Source: Chlamydoabsidia padenii
Taxonomy: Eukaryota; Mucoromycota; Mucoromycetes; Mucorales; Cunninghamellaceae
DNA length: 64,000 nt
Assembly: GCA_025330725.1 (NCBI GenBank)
Contig: JAIWND010000023.1
Location: 248,001 to 312,000 of the forward strand
Direction of reading: 5' to 3'
The notes under the pieces were generated by a model that saw only the letters and a program-made list of their open reading frames with translations, ran no database searches and had not been told where the DNA came from. Shown here piece after piece: positions 1 through 11,600 of the stretch. The position numbers were made by a program, and so were the translations under genes. Position 1 is the first letter of the stretch. Each line of letters begins with the position of its first letter.

Positions 1-2
1 AC

Positions 3-119
3 GCCCAGTGTAACTGGCAAAAAAAAGTTCAAATGCCGTTTTTTGCCCAGTGCAACTCATTAGAAAAAATTCACACACCGGTCTATGCCCAGTGTAATGA
101 CAGGCAAGCAGGGTGTAAC
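3..119. repeat. Phased array of GCCCAGTGYAA sites
   Basis: The word GCCCAGTGYAA begins at positions 3, 45 and 87, an exact 42-bp spacing, and a degenerate fourth copy (GCAGGGTGTAAC) begins at 108, half a period later. Only the word is conserved; the DNA between copies differs. Regular spacing near four helical turns suggests a protein-binding array. Its place outside the transposase block suggests subterminal sites of that element, which is inference. The array may continue left of the window. Confidence 0.6.
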
Positions 120-789
120 TTGCAGTGATGTCGTTTAAGCCGAATACTACTCAAAGTAGGACCAACATTGTATCATGGAACAAGGAGAACCTTTCTTTTC
201 AGAACGAAAAGTTTTTTTTATAAACTCTAAAAATTTTTTTCAAAAAAAAAAAGTAGCCCCAATTAATCAATAGTGTGAATAGCAGTGTTGATATACATTA
301 GAATAGTAGTGGTAATATATATTGATGTTATCAAGACTAATCATTATTTTATTAAGATATTGCAATATATAACATTTAAATAATACTACAGAGATAAAGA
401 GCTATAACTAGTGGGAGGGGTATCTAATGTGTGAGATGTAAGTAGGGATCCCAGCAGAGTACCAAGTGTTGCAAGGATGTCCAGCATTACCTACAAAGAC
501 AAAGTCATTCAAAGGAAAGAAAATGAGAGGTCTAGTGTGATTCTGATTTACTTCACCACTACTCCAGTCCCTGTGTTTTGTTTACTCTAGATTACCTTTT
601 ACTTTGCTTGTCCATTGCCCGGTGTTTGCATGATCATGATGAAAAGTGAAGGAAAGGAAAAGAAGGAAGACAAAAAAAGGAGGCGCGGCCCCATTTAAAA
701 AAAAAAAAAAAAAAAAAAAAACGGAAATTGAATTTTACTTTATTAACATAAAAAGGAGTTTGAATTCATGCATGTAAGTTATTCAAGAA
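120..789. other. AT-rich spacer, no gene seen
   Basis: AT-rich DNA with several A/T homopolymers, including a long A run near 697-720. No convincing coding exon was found. It probably belongs to the same transposon-like block as the genes to its right. Confidence 0.5.
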
Positions 790-1741
790 TCAAACCCTTC
801 TTTTCTTTGAAGGTCCTGCTGCCATGACATCAGGAGGTCCCTTGGTTTTTGTTGCTGTTGTTGTTGCTGGTGTTGTTGCTGATGTTGTTGCCTTTCTTGA
901 TCTTGGCTGGGAAGGTCCCGGTGTGCTGCGCACTTCAACAGGGGTGAGACATACAAGGTCAGGGGAAGGTTCCCGGTCACTGGCCGTGTATACAGAAGAT
1001 GGGGTGGGGGAGGCACCACTATTTTTTTCAAAAAAAAAAAAGTCAGCATTGACGTTGTCGGTTTTACACTACTTACTACGCAGCTTCCATGAGAGATGTC
1101 ATACTAGCAGTTTCATCCATGTCATGCTGAGGACCCTTGTTTACCCGAGTCCTTTTGGCGTTCTTGATTCTGATCGAGAACAGCCGTTTTGCGATCCAAT
1201 CGCGGGAGCACTGGCCAAGGTAAACACCAATTTGATTGGCACTTGCCGTCAATTCACTGACCATTCTTTTTTGCATGATCTTGTTCAAGTTCTTCCACGA
1301 CATGGTTGGATTTCCTTCTTGATCAGGCACGTACGAAGATGGTGGAATCTTTTCGACGATGTCCTCCACCCAGGCTGTTAGACTATCATATGCCCCTTCA
1401 ATTTCTTCTTCTGTTTTTTCTTGCCCATCTTCGCGCGGGTTTCTCCTCCAATGTTGGCGGATGAGACCGATAACCACTTCCTTGAACTGGGGTTGACCAC
1501 GACCTTGCTTCATTGGAGGTATTTTGACAAGATTGAGAGGAGCAGCTACTTCACCAGTAGAACGAGTTGAAGACAATTCGTTGGCGACAGTATGTTGGGC
1601 TATACTAGAAATATCGCCTTCCATACGCTCCAATCTATCACCCTGTTCAGCCAGTTTTGCATAAATGATAGCACAAACGGCGGTGGATGGATCTTGGTGG
1701 TTTGCTGTCGCGCTGTTGTTGGGTCTCATGGGGAAAAACAA
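790..1741 (-). CDS. Transposon-associated hypothetical protein with NLS-like tail
   Basis: I do not recognise a named domain. Exon 1 (1741-1077) and exon 2 (1018-790) join by a GTAAGT...TAG intron to give 297 codons. Without the splice the frame stops at once after MEAA; with it the protein continues through a Thr/Ala/Ser-rich stretch to a C-terminal PSKKRRV, which looks like an SV40-type nuclear localisation signal. The N-terminal half is predicted to be charged and helical (KLAEQGDRLERMEGD), and the centre is basic (QHWRRNPREDG). It is divergently transcribed from the Tnp2-like transposase with under 300 bp between the start codons. In En/Spm elements a second, DNA-binding protein (TnpA) acts with the Tnp2-type transposase; an analogous role here is inference from position and the NLS only. 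Confidence 0.7.
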
Positions 1742-2039
1742 ATGAATTAAAGAGTCAAAGTAAAGGAAAGAGTAAAATTAAAGAAAAGAGTAAAGAAAAG
1801 AAAAGAGTAAAAGTAAAGATAAGATAGAAACTGAATGATTATTGAACCCTGATTAAGGTTGTAGCGGGATTTGAAACCCCCTTTTTTGTCTTCTCAGATT
1901 TCTTTCTTCTTTTACTTTTATTTTTTGTTCTTTACTCTTTACTCTTCACTTTTTACTTTTTACTCTTTGCTCTTTGCTTTTTTTTTTTATTTACTCTTTG
2001 CTCTTTACTCTTTAACTTTATCTTTACCTCTCGAATACT
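1742..2039. promoter_or_regulatory. Divergent promoter of the transposon genes
   Basis: On each side of the centre the strand that becomes the mRNA leader is almost pure pyrimidine: TTTACTCTTT-type words repeat at about 1905-2030, and their complement (AAAGAGTAAA) repeats at about 1745-1825, so the two flanks form an imperfect inverted repeat. The word GCGGGATTTGAAA sits at 1864-1876, 164 bp before the transposase ATG. A bidirectional promoter is inferred from this symmetry and the divergent genes. Confidence 0.55.
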
Positions 2040-3679
2040 ATGGCCGGTCCTTTTAAATGCAGTTGTAACTTGTCATTTCAGAAAAAGTCTATTCTACGAA
2101 AGCATGTGGCAATATGCTCACGTCTTCGTGGTCAACGATTATTTAATGTTGTTGGTAAGAAAAAACAGAATGCAATAAACTTCGGATTGGTATACTTAGG
2201 TACGGACACAACAATTACTTCTTTATAATAGGAAATCGCGGGAACGTGAATGAAACTGCTACAGCTGGTCGGGAATCCGTCTTGAACGATCAACCTGACA
2301 TCGATATGGACGATGGTGGCGAATGGGACAACGGTAGTGGTGAATTGGGTAACGATGATGGAAACCAAAGTAAGACAGTAAATAATCCAGTGGTAAAGAT
2401 GTCAGCTAGAAAGCAATACTAATCTTTGTATTTTTATAGCTGGTGGTAGCATGGATGTGGATATGCTGGAATCTGGTGGAATGCTTGACCCCGAAACAGC
2501 TATGGCCACTGATCTCTATGAAATATCAAAAGCACATGGTATACCCAGGGCAGGTTTTGAAGCAATCCTAAACCGTGTTAACCTTTACAACATGGAAAAA
2601 TTTGGTAAGGCAAAAAAAGAAAGAGAGAGAAAGATCATACATAGACTTACAATGTTCGATATACTGCTTCGTAGGATCAGATGCCGTACACTTACCTTCT
2701 TCGTACCTATGTCGCAAACGTCTTCTGGAAACCTCTCAGGTGACATTTACAAAGTACGATGCTTGTGTCAATGGATGCCGGATGTATTTGGACGACGACC
2801 CATCAGCCCCCAAGTCTACCAAGTGTATTTGCAAATTATGTAAGAAGCAATCTCTTCTTCAACCTCCTGTGCTCTGTGGATCTTCACGGTATAATGAATT
2901 TGGATCTCCAAACTCATCTGTCTCTGTTGTTTCCGTCGAATCATTTTTGAAAGCAAAGCTTGCTAACAAGGTGACTAGACAGCAATATATGTATAGACAC
3001 CAACGACAAAACAGCAGCAACAACTTGAACGATATTTTTGATGGTACTGTCTACAAGAATTTGGTGAAAGCTGGTGAATTCAATAACGAATACGACGTCG
3101 CCATTGGATTATCATTGGATTCATTTAAACCATTTGACAACGACAATCACTATGCAACAATGGTGAATATGGTGGTTTATAATATCCATCCAGCACAAAG
3201 GTAAAATAAAATAAAATGTGATTCTCGGTGCATTAAATGATGGATACAAAAATATATATATATATATAAAATAAAAAAACTAATCCCATCCTTCTTTCCT
3301 TTTTTTGTTTTTGTTTTGAAGATATAAACGCCATAACATGGTTAACCTGATGATTATTCCTGCGACTCACAAGCTGTGCGAACAAGACACCTTCCTTCAA
3401 CCACTGTTCAACGAACTCCAACAACTTGGTAATGATGGGATGGATGTATTGACTGAAGACAAGGGCGTTATCCGTGCAAAGGTTATTGTCTTGACATTTA
3501 CTGGTGATCTCCCCGCTGTCGCTTCCCTGATCAATCATAAAGGTCACGGTAGCTATTATGGATGCCGTATGTGTGAAGTGTATGGCGAACACTCCACTGG
3601 GATGTACTTTCGTGGTTTGGCGACAAACTATAAGATGCGGGAAATTGAATCCTATAGGTACCAACAATATACTGTAAGT

Positions 3680-3719
<40 letters not shown>

Positions 3720-4976
3720 AGAGAGAGGGTTGTAACTAAAAGTGTATACTTATTCCTTACATTTATTGTCTGAAATCTAGCTGGGTATTAAACGAAGTGC
3801 TGTCTCCTTCTTCCCTCACTTTACTGGACCATCATTCTTTGGTATCGATGAACTTCACCTTCTTGGCCAGGGTCTTGCACGAAAAATTATGAACTACTTC
3901 CTGCCACCATCAGACAAACAATGTATGATGACTCGACCCGACTCTCTTCTCACACCAGGCAATCATATCCATTCAACTTAGACAACTTGGATATACGCCA
4001 AATTGGTCAGGATATGGCAGCTCCCAGTGACAGTATTCCTGCTACCCATTTTGATGGTGATTGGACGGATATCGTGAAGCGATCAGGGCGCGCGGTGGAT
4101 TGGCTTGTTTTTTTGATGTATGTGCTGCCAGCAATGGTGGTGCCTCATCTAGTATCGAAAACATCGAAAGCTGTAATGAATAACCTGGTAATCGCCTGCC
4201 ATATGTGCCTCAGCTGGGAAATTCGTCCTGGTGACATTGAATTTATTCACTGGTAAGTTACTTTAATGTCTCCTGTAATGTCAATGCATTTTGGATTAAC
4301 TTTTTTTTTCCTGGTGGTTGGGTGTGTAGGGCCATCAACAAATACCATGGCTATCTCGAAACAAATGTAGCTAACGGCAATATCAAAAAAAAATGTCAAT
4401 CAGCCACGACACACTACCTCGGCCATATGGCCTTTATAATCAAATCTCAAGGTCCAATGCCCGCTTACTCATGTCGATCACTGGAACGATCAATTGGTTT
4501 CTGTAAAAAAGAAAACCTGTCGTTGTCGCGTCCTGGTGCCAGTCTGCGTAAGTAAAAGCTTTATCTATTCTCAGACTAAAAATTACCCCCAATCACTAAC
4601 ACATGTATTAACTTTGTATCTTGGACCTACTATAGAAAAGTATGTGGAAACTCAACTCGTTTTGAACTATCGTACAGCACTGGACAATGCAAATGAAGAT
4701 TTGACCAAATTCGATGGCAATGTTGTTTTTGCGGGTACACCAACATCTAAAGCGCCAACAAATACAACAGAAGCTTTTATCCGTCGAGGACTGGCCAAGT
4801 ATTTTATAAGATCTGGAGTACCTAATGTCTCTGGAAACTCATATACTCGGTCTTTCTTCAAGAAAATGCAACGCGATGGAAAAGTATTCACAAGTACATG
4901 GTTGCGTCCTAATGAACCAGCTGTTGTCTCGATATCTTTCCCTTCAAATGAATTGTATCAAAAGCGTTGGTAAGTT

Positions 4977-5017
<41 letters not shown>

Positions 5018-5421
5018 CGAGAAAAGGGATTTACTAACTTGAATGTTGCGTCTACTTATCCAACTTTAGCTTCTTTGGTCTTGTGCAGTTTTACTGTAAC
5101 ATATCTTACGATGGGCGAAGTTTTGATTTGGCAGCAGTAAAAGCTTTGCGTAAAGTTGATCAAGACCAGAAGTGTCTCCGGGGTGCTCTCCATGATGAAC
5201 ATGTTGATGGTCGGCTCTACCCTGTGTGGTCTTACAATAACAATGGTAAGCAGAACGTCCACGACAAGTTGATATTCATCGATACAAACCAAATTATCGA
5301 CGCTGTGGCCACTCCTCCTGAAACCAAGGATGTAACAATTAGACATCTCATCACCCCCAAGCAATTCATCTGGGAATACAAGGTAGTAAGTAACAAAGAC
5401 CTCTTCCAACTATATGCCTGA
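2040..5421 (+). CDS. Tnp2-like (CACTA/Plavaka-type) DDE transposase, apparently intact
   Basis: Cut-and-paste DNA transposase related to the Tnp2 family. Ten exons can be joined: 2040-2154, 2232-2369, 2440-2604, 2675-3200, 3322-3673, 3781-3922, 3982-4252, 4330-4547, 4636-4969 and 5070-5421. They total 2613 nt (870 aa) with no internal stop. The N-terminus has a C-x-C...H-x4-C zinc-finger-like segment (CSCNLSF...KHVAIC). Family landmarks follow in order: GLSLDSFKPF (about residue 288), TGDLPAVASLINHKGHG...YGCRMC (about 372-398), and GIDELHLLGQGL (about 455-466). These offer the acidic residues expected of the D-D-E triad. A DUF4218-like segment (PMPAYSCRSLERSIG) lies further on. The splice between exons 6 and 7 (3923-3981) is needed to keep frame and has the right phase. 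No disabling mutation is visible, so the copy may be active or only recently silenced. Confidence 0.85.
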
Positions 5422-6721
5422 ACCCCTTTTTTAATCCCCGCTTGATCACTTTTTTATTTACTTCATTCACTTTTTTAAAAAACCACTCTCTTTTACTTTC
5501 TTCATCTTTTTTTTTTTTTTTTTTTTTCCATCATCCTTTTTTTTTTTTTTACATCGTCTCTTCTCTTATATACAAATGTAATAACTCTTAAACTTTGCTC
5601 TTAACATACTCTCCTTTACGTTGTGGTCTACATTGCTCCTATCATCAGGCTCTTCCATGATTCCTTCCATGGCTTCGTCATGGGCTTATCATTTCCTTTG
5701 GTAAACTCTTAACTTTGTGATGCGAACCCTGGTAAGAAACTAGCTCTACTTTTGCGCACTAATTAAATATATCTTTCTTTGCTGTATAGGTTGTTGCTCA
5801 TCTGGCATTGGCATGAAGGTATGAATGTAAGGAAAAAATCATGTTTGTGCTATTACGTATACTAATTGACCTACCTTTTTAATAGTTTCCATTGGTTTCT
5901 CCTGACTGCCCCCGAGGTAAATAAAAGATAAGGGAACAATATACAAGGCATGTTGATGTTATACTAATATCTTTTTGTTTGTCTTAGTTATCAGTTTGCC
6001 CTTCTTGAAGAAAAAGAACACTGTCATGGTCATGAAAAAAGGTAATCACTTTAATCACTCAATACTCGCTTAAGATACTCATCCACCCTTAAGTAGGAAT
6101 CAAGCTGTAGGTCAATAAAGATGATAATCCTCCCTCTTGCTTAACGATGGTATTCAAACTGCCTGATCGCTGTTAATACAGGTAAAAGATCTTGCCGTTG
6201 CTCCTTTCGTCTTTTTTTTTTTTTTTTTTTTTTTTTTTTCTTTTCTTTTAGATGATGGTACCTCTCCTTGTTAACGATAATGCTCAAGCTAACTGGTGAT
6301 GCTCCTCGAACCTAATGATGATGATGTTGCCACCACTTTCCAACTGATGCTGCTACCGTTTGCCAACTGATTCTTATAGTTACAATCACACAATAACGTA
6401 TACTATAGTTTAACGATAGTATAGTAATGATATAGCAATAGTATAGTATAGTATAGTATAGCAATATCCTTTTTTTTTTTTTTTTTTTTTGTTCACACCA
6501 TCCAATAAACGGAACGTTTGAAACTAATTTTTTACTAATGGGGTTACGTATGGAACTGTATGGAAGGTTTTTCGGGTCGTATACAGTCCAATGAACCATC
6601 AGTATGTATATGTTGTGTTCAAAACTTAATGTTGTGTTCAGAGCTTAATGTTGTATTTATAGTATAATGGGGGGTAGATGGGGAAAAAAAAAAAAAAAAA
6701 AAACGACCAATGAAATTTTTT
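5422..6721. other. Transposon 3' flank, low complexity
   Basis: T-rich DNA with several donor/acceptor-like pairs (for example GTAAG near 5730 and TATAG near 5787) but no exon chain that I could join into a protein longer than about 32 residues. It contains a TAGTA/TATAG microsatellite at about 6415-6465 and several homopolymers over 20 nt. This is probably the 3' part of the transposon-like block. Confidence 0.4.
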
Positions 6722-6846
6722 GAAATATGGATCAATATGGCTCATTTATGGATATTTTGATTTGAAATGATCCATATTTTAATATGGATCAAACCTTAAT
6801 TTAAGCCCAGTTTTGATCCATAATGATCCATATTGATCCATATTTT
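6722..6846. repeat. AT-rich inverted repeat (MITE-like)
   Basis: AAATATGGATCAATATGG at about 6724-6741 is matched in inverted orientation by CCATATTGATCCATATTT at about 6827-6844. Between the arms lies a second near-palindrome, GATCCATATTTTAATATGGATC type, at about 6769-6790. The unit is about 120 bp, without coding potential, and ends about 65 bp before a tRNA gene. It may be a MITE or a transposon end; no target-site duplication was established. Confidence 0.55.
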
Positions 6847-6911
6847 TCCCGTGGTGATTTACCTTTACCCAGTGATTTATATAGTACTTACGATCCAACA
6901 GATCCGTGGTA

Positions 6912-6983
6912 GGTTGCATGGTCTAATGGTTATGACTCCAGACTTTGAATCTGGCAGCCCGAGTTCGATTCTCGGTGCGACCT
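6912..6983 (+). tRNA. tRNA-Gln (anticodon UUG)
   Basis: A complete cloverleaf of 72 nt can be drawn. The acceptor stem is GGTTGCA/TGCGACC with one G-T pair and T as discriminator. The D stem is GTC/GAC. The anticodon stem is CCAGA/TCTGG with loop CTTTGAA, giving anticodon TTG (reads CAA, Gln). The T arm is CCGAG-TTCGATT-CTCGG. No intron is present. A run of five T at about 6992-6996 can serve as Pol III terminator. Confidence 0.95.
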
Positions 6984-7060
6984 GTATTCCATTTTTGAAA
7001 TGGCGTGGGCGGAGTTGGGATGTTTTTTTCTAAGTCTTGCCGCTTGTCGGGGCTGATTCC

Positions 7061-7439
7061 GGCGGCATTTTAAAAGGTTTAAATATCTTTTTGTGTCTCT
7101 CTTTTACTTTTTGCTTTTAATTCATCCCTCTCTCGATCCTTATACCAACTTCCTTTAATTTAGATAATCACAAATTTTAAAATAGTCTAAATAGAACTTC
7201 TCTTTTTATTGAAATAAACAACAACCGATTATCTTATACAAAAAGAAAACTAATAGTCATCAATCATTACAACGAATAGACGCAACATATTCTCAATTCG
7301 ACATACGCGCTTTTGCTTTTGTTGATTCCTTTCTTCTCTACATTAACAAAAGCAATCATAAAAGGTAAGAAAAGCAAATAACATATTTAACAGCTAACTG
7401 GAAAAACATACCCCTTTTTTTATGAACCTGTTCTTGTAG
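7061..7439 (+). promoter_or_regulatory. Promoter and leader of the 63-aa spliced gene
   Basis: GGCGGCATTTTAAAAGG at 7061-7077 is a variant of the recurrent GGCGGGATTTGAA word. It is followed by a pyrimidine-rich stretch typical of transcript starts in this window, then by a leader intron candidate (donor AAAG|GTAAG near 7364, acceptor TGTAG at 7439). Confidence 0.35.
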
Positions 7440-7979
7440 ATGGATTACACTTCAATTCATTCTTCCTGGATCCAAGGTAAATGAAAAATAACTTTCTACC
7501 CTAAAAAGGACAAGCATGAACACGTTGCTTGCCACGTTTTTTATGTATATGAAAAATGTCTGACTTTTTTTTTTTTGTTATCTTGTAGTACACGAACGTC
7601 TCCGTCTGGTAGCTTCTCTGGAACTATAGAAAGATACTAAATGATGATAGGTGAAAACAGGTATGCAGGTATGTCACTCTGGGATTGTGATTGTGTGCAT
7701 TTGTGTGTGGATTGTCTGTGCTCTTGCTTAACTATATAAAGTTGTATTCGGGTAGGTTGTTTACTAACTGATTTTGTTGACTGTAGGTAGTGACATCGCT
7801 ATTTGAAGATCGACCTTTAGAAGAAACAGCTGGACTGAATTATCTCCAATATAGGTAATAGACCTCAAGAGGTTATGAAAAGATAAATGGCTCCCCGACC
7901 TGAATACTAACCCTTTTTTATTCCATGTAGGGTGGCCGATTTACCTGAATCTATCGATAGACATGGACATGGTCTTTGA
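7440..7979 (+). CDS. Small spliced protein of 63 aa, unknown function
   Basis: Not recognised. Five exons (7440-7476, 7589-7608, 7651-7668, 7787-7854, 7931-7979) join at GT...AG boundaries in consistent phase to 192 nt. The product starts MDYTSIHSSWIQVHERLRLV, continues with a likely helix (KTGMQVVTSLFEDRPLEET) and ends HGHGL. Introns carry branch-like words (GATACTAAAT, TTACTAAC). Every exon is too short to stand out alone, but the continuous frame over four introns is hard to explain by chance. Size and helical character recall small subunits of larger complexes; I could not assign one. The 42-nt intron 7609-7650 is the weakest junction. Confidence 0.6.
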
Positions 7980-8317
7980 TATGCAAAACTAACGTAAGTA
8001 AAGGGAAAAACTGGCTGGATGATGGCATTAAATACTCTTTTTTCTTTTTTGCATATAGTAACATGTACCACATGATCGTACCTGGGTAAAGGATTGATTG
8101 AATGCCCGTCTTGCCAGCAAATGTCACCATTTGGAACATCTCCAGTACTATCATCTGGATATCATATAACACTCATGTAATAGAAATAGAATGTTGTATA
8201 GATATTATATACTAGTTGTATAACTCTGGCATAATGAATAAAAAGAAACTTGATATGGTGATATAAGCGATCTTTTTGGGCTCACGCTTACCATTTCCAT
8301 TTTTATCATGCCCGTCA

Positions 8318-8330
8318 GCGGGGTTTGAAA
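8318..8330 (+). promoter_or_regulatory. GCGGGGTTTGAAA promoter-associated word
   Basis: A one-base variant of the recurrent word, followed at once by a strong CT-rich stretch (8340-8420) like a transcript start. A leader intron probably lies between here and the ATG at 8649 (donor GGTGAGTGG near 8537, acceptor TATAG near 8619). Confidence 0.45.
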
Positions 8331-8648
8331 TGTTATTTTTATAATCCTCTTCTTTTTTTCTCCCTCTCTCTCTCTCTCTTCTTTTATTTTTATCCCCTCT
8401 TCCTTTCTTCTCTTTACTCATCATTCTTTCAGAAGAAGGATTACTTTTACACACATACATACACAATCTACTCAGGCACCCTCTCTCTTTATACCCTTCT
8501 ATTTATCACTAATCAATCTCCGTTTTATCATCTTTTGGTGAGTGGTCGTTTTTATACCCCGTTGGTGATTGTACCTCTTTCTTCATCTTGTGTATTAACT
8601 ACTTTATCTCTTTTATAGGCTTCCTTTGCTCCAACTTGACCATCACCA

Positions 8649-11600
8649 ATGACCGACTACGGACACACACCTGTTATTCGTTTACCCAAAAGTAAAGTGG
8701 ACCGATACTCTGATCAGGTGAATGATACTATTGTCTCTGAAACGCTTTATCTGAAATCCTTTCCCTCCACCATCGGGGAAGCTGATTTACGGCGCCTACT
8801 ACAACAATATCAACCCCTAGAGTAAGTATGGAAAAGAAAAGAAAAAGTAAACTGGACTGTGCCTGACTAGGGGAAAGGCATACGCGTCTGTGTCAAAAAA
8901 GAAAAGAAAAGTACTCCTTTTGTTTGTTGATGTTTACTAATGTTTTTAATTAACTTGTTTTATGTTTATACTTGATTAGAATCCAACTGTATCGAAACAA
9001 TGGTGAAGGCTATCTAAGGTTTAGAGATGCATCTATTGGTAATGTATAACTAACCCCCCCCACCCTGTAACAATGAATTGTAACTGACTTGTATTCTTAT
9101 TGCATAATGTTTTTTTTTTTTTTTTTTTTTTTTTAGCCGATCAAGTGTATGCCCTGTATCAAGATTACCAATTTAATAATGGAACCAAGTTACATTTTAG
9201 TGTTTACGAAGACACTCATCATGAAGCCGAAGGTAGTCTGCTTACTGTCGCTCATCTACCTCGATATGTGGACAGCACTATGGTCTATCATCTCTTCCGC
9301 CCTTATGGTCCTTTGGCATTATGTAAACTGTTATTGGAACAAGATGGCTCGGTGTTTGCTGGTACTGCTTTGATTCAATACTTTTATCATGATGATTCGG
9401 ATGCTGCAATTCAAGCCATGGTAAGAATTAATGATTATCACAAGCATTGGTTTACTCACTCCTTACTATCATTGTTTTTTAAATTTAGCATGGTCAAATA
9501 GTGGATGGAAACAAAATGTAAGGAGAAAAAAGAAGGTGATGAAGATGATGAAGCAAAAGAAAGAAAGAAAAAAGCGTGGATGGGGTGGATAGGGTGGATG
9601 GGCGTGCTAGAAGGGGTTTATTATATAGTGAAAAGGGTGAAACAAAAGGAGTAAGTAATACTCTCTCTTATACTAACACTATATTCCTTTTATTCAAATA
9701 GTGTGGTGGAATCTTTTATATCCAATGATCATTATCAGAAATCGGTAAGGCGTCTTTTTTGGGTTTATGTGATGTGGGACTTGGTTGGGTCGGGGGAAGG
9801 GGAAGAAATAAACAAATACGTACTGACAAGTACCCTTGTTTTTTTTTTCTCTTTCTTTCTTTCTTTCCTTTTCTCTTTTATTTTTATTTATCTCTCTCTC
9901 TCTCTCTCCATAGTCTCCTTCTCCTTCCTTATCCATGAATCCTGACAAGTCTCCCTCTGATCCAAATTATGTTGATGTCATGAATCTTTATGTCAAGAAC
10001 TTGGACCCAAAGGTGACCAATGCTGATCTATTCAATGCTTTCCGAGCTTTTGGTCGTATAGTCTCTGCTCGGGTTATGACGAATCCTGCCAACAATCAAT
10101 CAAAAGGGTATGGTTTTGTCAGCTATGGTCGATCCGATGAAGCTAAGTTGGCCTTGGAACAAATGAATGGGAAAATGTTTTATCAAAAACCTTTGGTCGT
10201 CTCATTTCATGCACCAAAAAAGCCTCGCCAAACACCACAAACAGCATCACCACCACCTCAAGAATACTCCTCGCCATACAACGATTCAAGACAACAGCAA
10301 CAGCATCATCATCATCAACATAGTCATCAACAACAACAACATCACCATCATCATCATCATGAAATGAACTCTACGATCAATGGGCTTGGCATCGATAACG
10401 TTGATCAAATTGCAATGGATATTAAAGACTTGTCTATCGGTCAACATCATCCTTCTCTTCCTGCTTATCCCATTCAACGCAAAGTAAGTCAATGATTGGA
10501 TCATGCATTCGATGATTAACATTATTTTAATTATATTGCATAGTTGTCCGTTGCCGATAACTATATGTCAATGCAACAAGTACGGATGTCACCACCTTTC
10601 TCTTCTTCGCCTATCTCAGGCAGCACTGGTCACTCTCTGGCATCTCTGGCATCTGGTCTCTCTGTACAACAACCGCCATTTATCCAGCCACAACACACAA
10701 CACCAACACTATCATCAATAGCTGGACTGCCACAATCTTCTTCTCCACCCCCACCTCAACTATCTGGTGGTAATGGCCGATTGACAAAGGAATACAAGCA
10801 CACAGCAGACGGTAGACCTACCTTACGCCGCAAGTCTTCTTTGGAATCAATCAGCACGGTGATGACCGAATCAAGCGCCAATTTACAACGACAGAAATTG
10901 ACTCAAGCAGTGCTCCAATGTGATGTGCCCTTCGACAATCAAAATCTAGTGTCTGATATTGTGGACATGCTGTTAACTCTCAAGAAAAAAGAACGATCCC
11001 TGTGTCTCTTCAATCAAGATTTTATCAAGGCCAAGATTCAACTTGCTTTGGAGGCTTTGGAAACCTTTGGTGACGGTGATGACTCGGAAGATGATGATGA
11101 AGAAGAAAAGGCTCTCCAGCAAATGTAAGTAATACATCAATCAAGGTGCTATGATGCCAAGTGGTTAACTGATTACTATTTTAGGCTTCCAAGGCAACCT
11201 TTGAAAAAGAAATCGTCATCACTAAAATCAAGTCTAATGACCTCGATGCCTGTCTCTGCTCCTGCTGCTGTATCACCCATTCCTACATCTGGTGCAATTG
11301 ATGATTACCAACATCATCAACTCAACCATCACATCGACATTCCAAAAAGCATCCCTGTCCGTGTATCCAAAGCCATTCCAATTGTAGCTCCACCAGCTGC
11401 CTCCACCATTACAAACAACAAAAACTCCAGTACAACAGGTAATACAACAACAACATCAGTAAACGGACTATCACCAGAAGACAAAGCAATCGTTGAATCA
11501 ATAATGAAGGCTATGGATGGTAAACAACTTCATGAAAAGAAACAGCTGTTGGGCGATCGACTCTTCCCTCTGGTCAAGGCAACTGGCACAAAACAAGCGC

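Noticed and set aside
824..1381. Plus-strand open frame of 185 codons
   Set aside because: It lies antisense to the spliced 297-aa gene and is a mirror of its Gln/Thr-coding repeat; no own signals.
5641..6060. Small spliced gene downstream of the transposase (MIPSMASSWAYHFLW...)
   Set aside because: Exons can be chained for only about 32 codons before a stop, and the chain has alternative equally good junctions.
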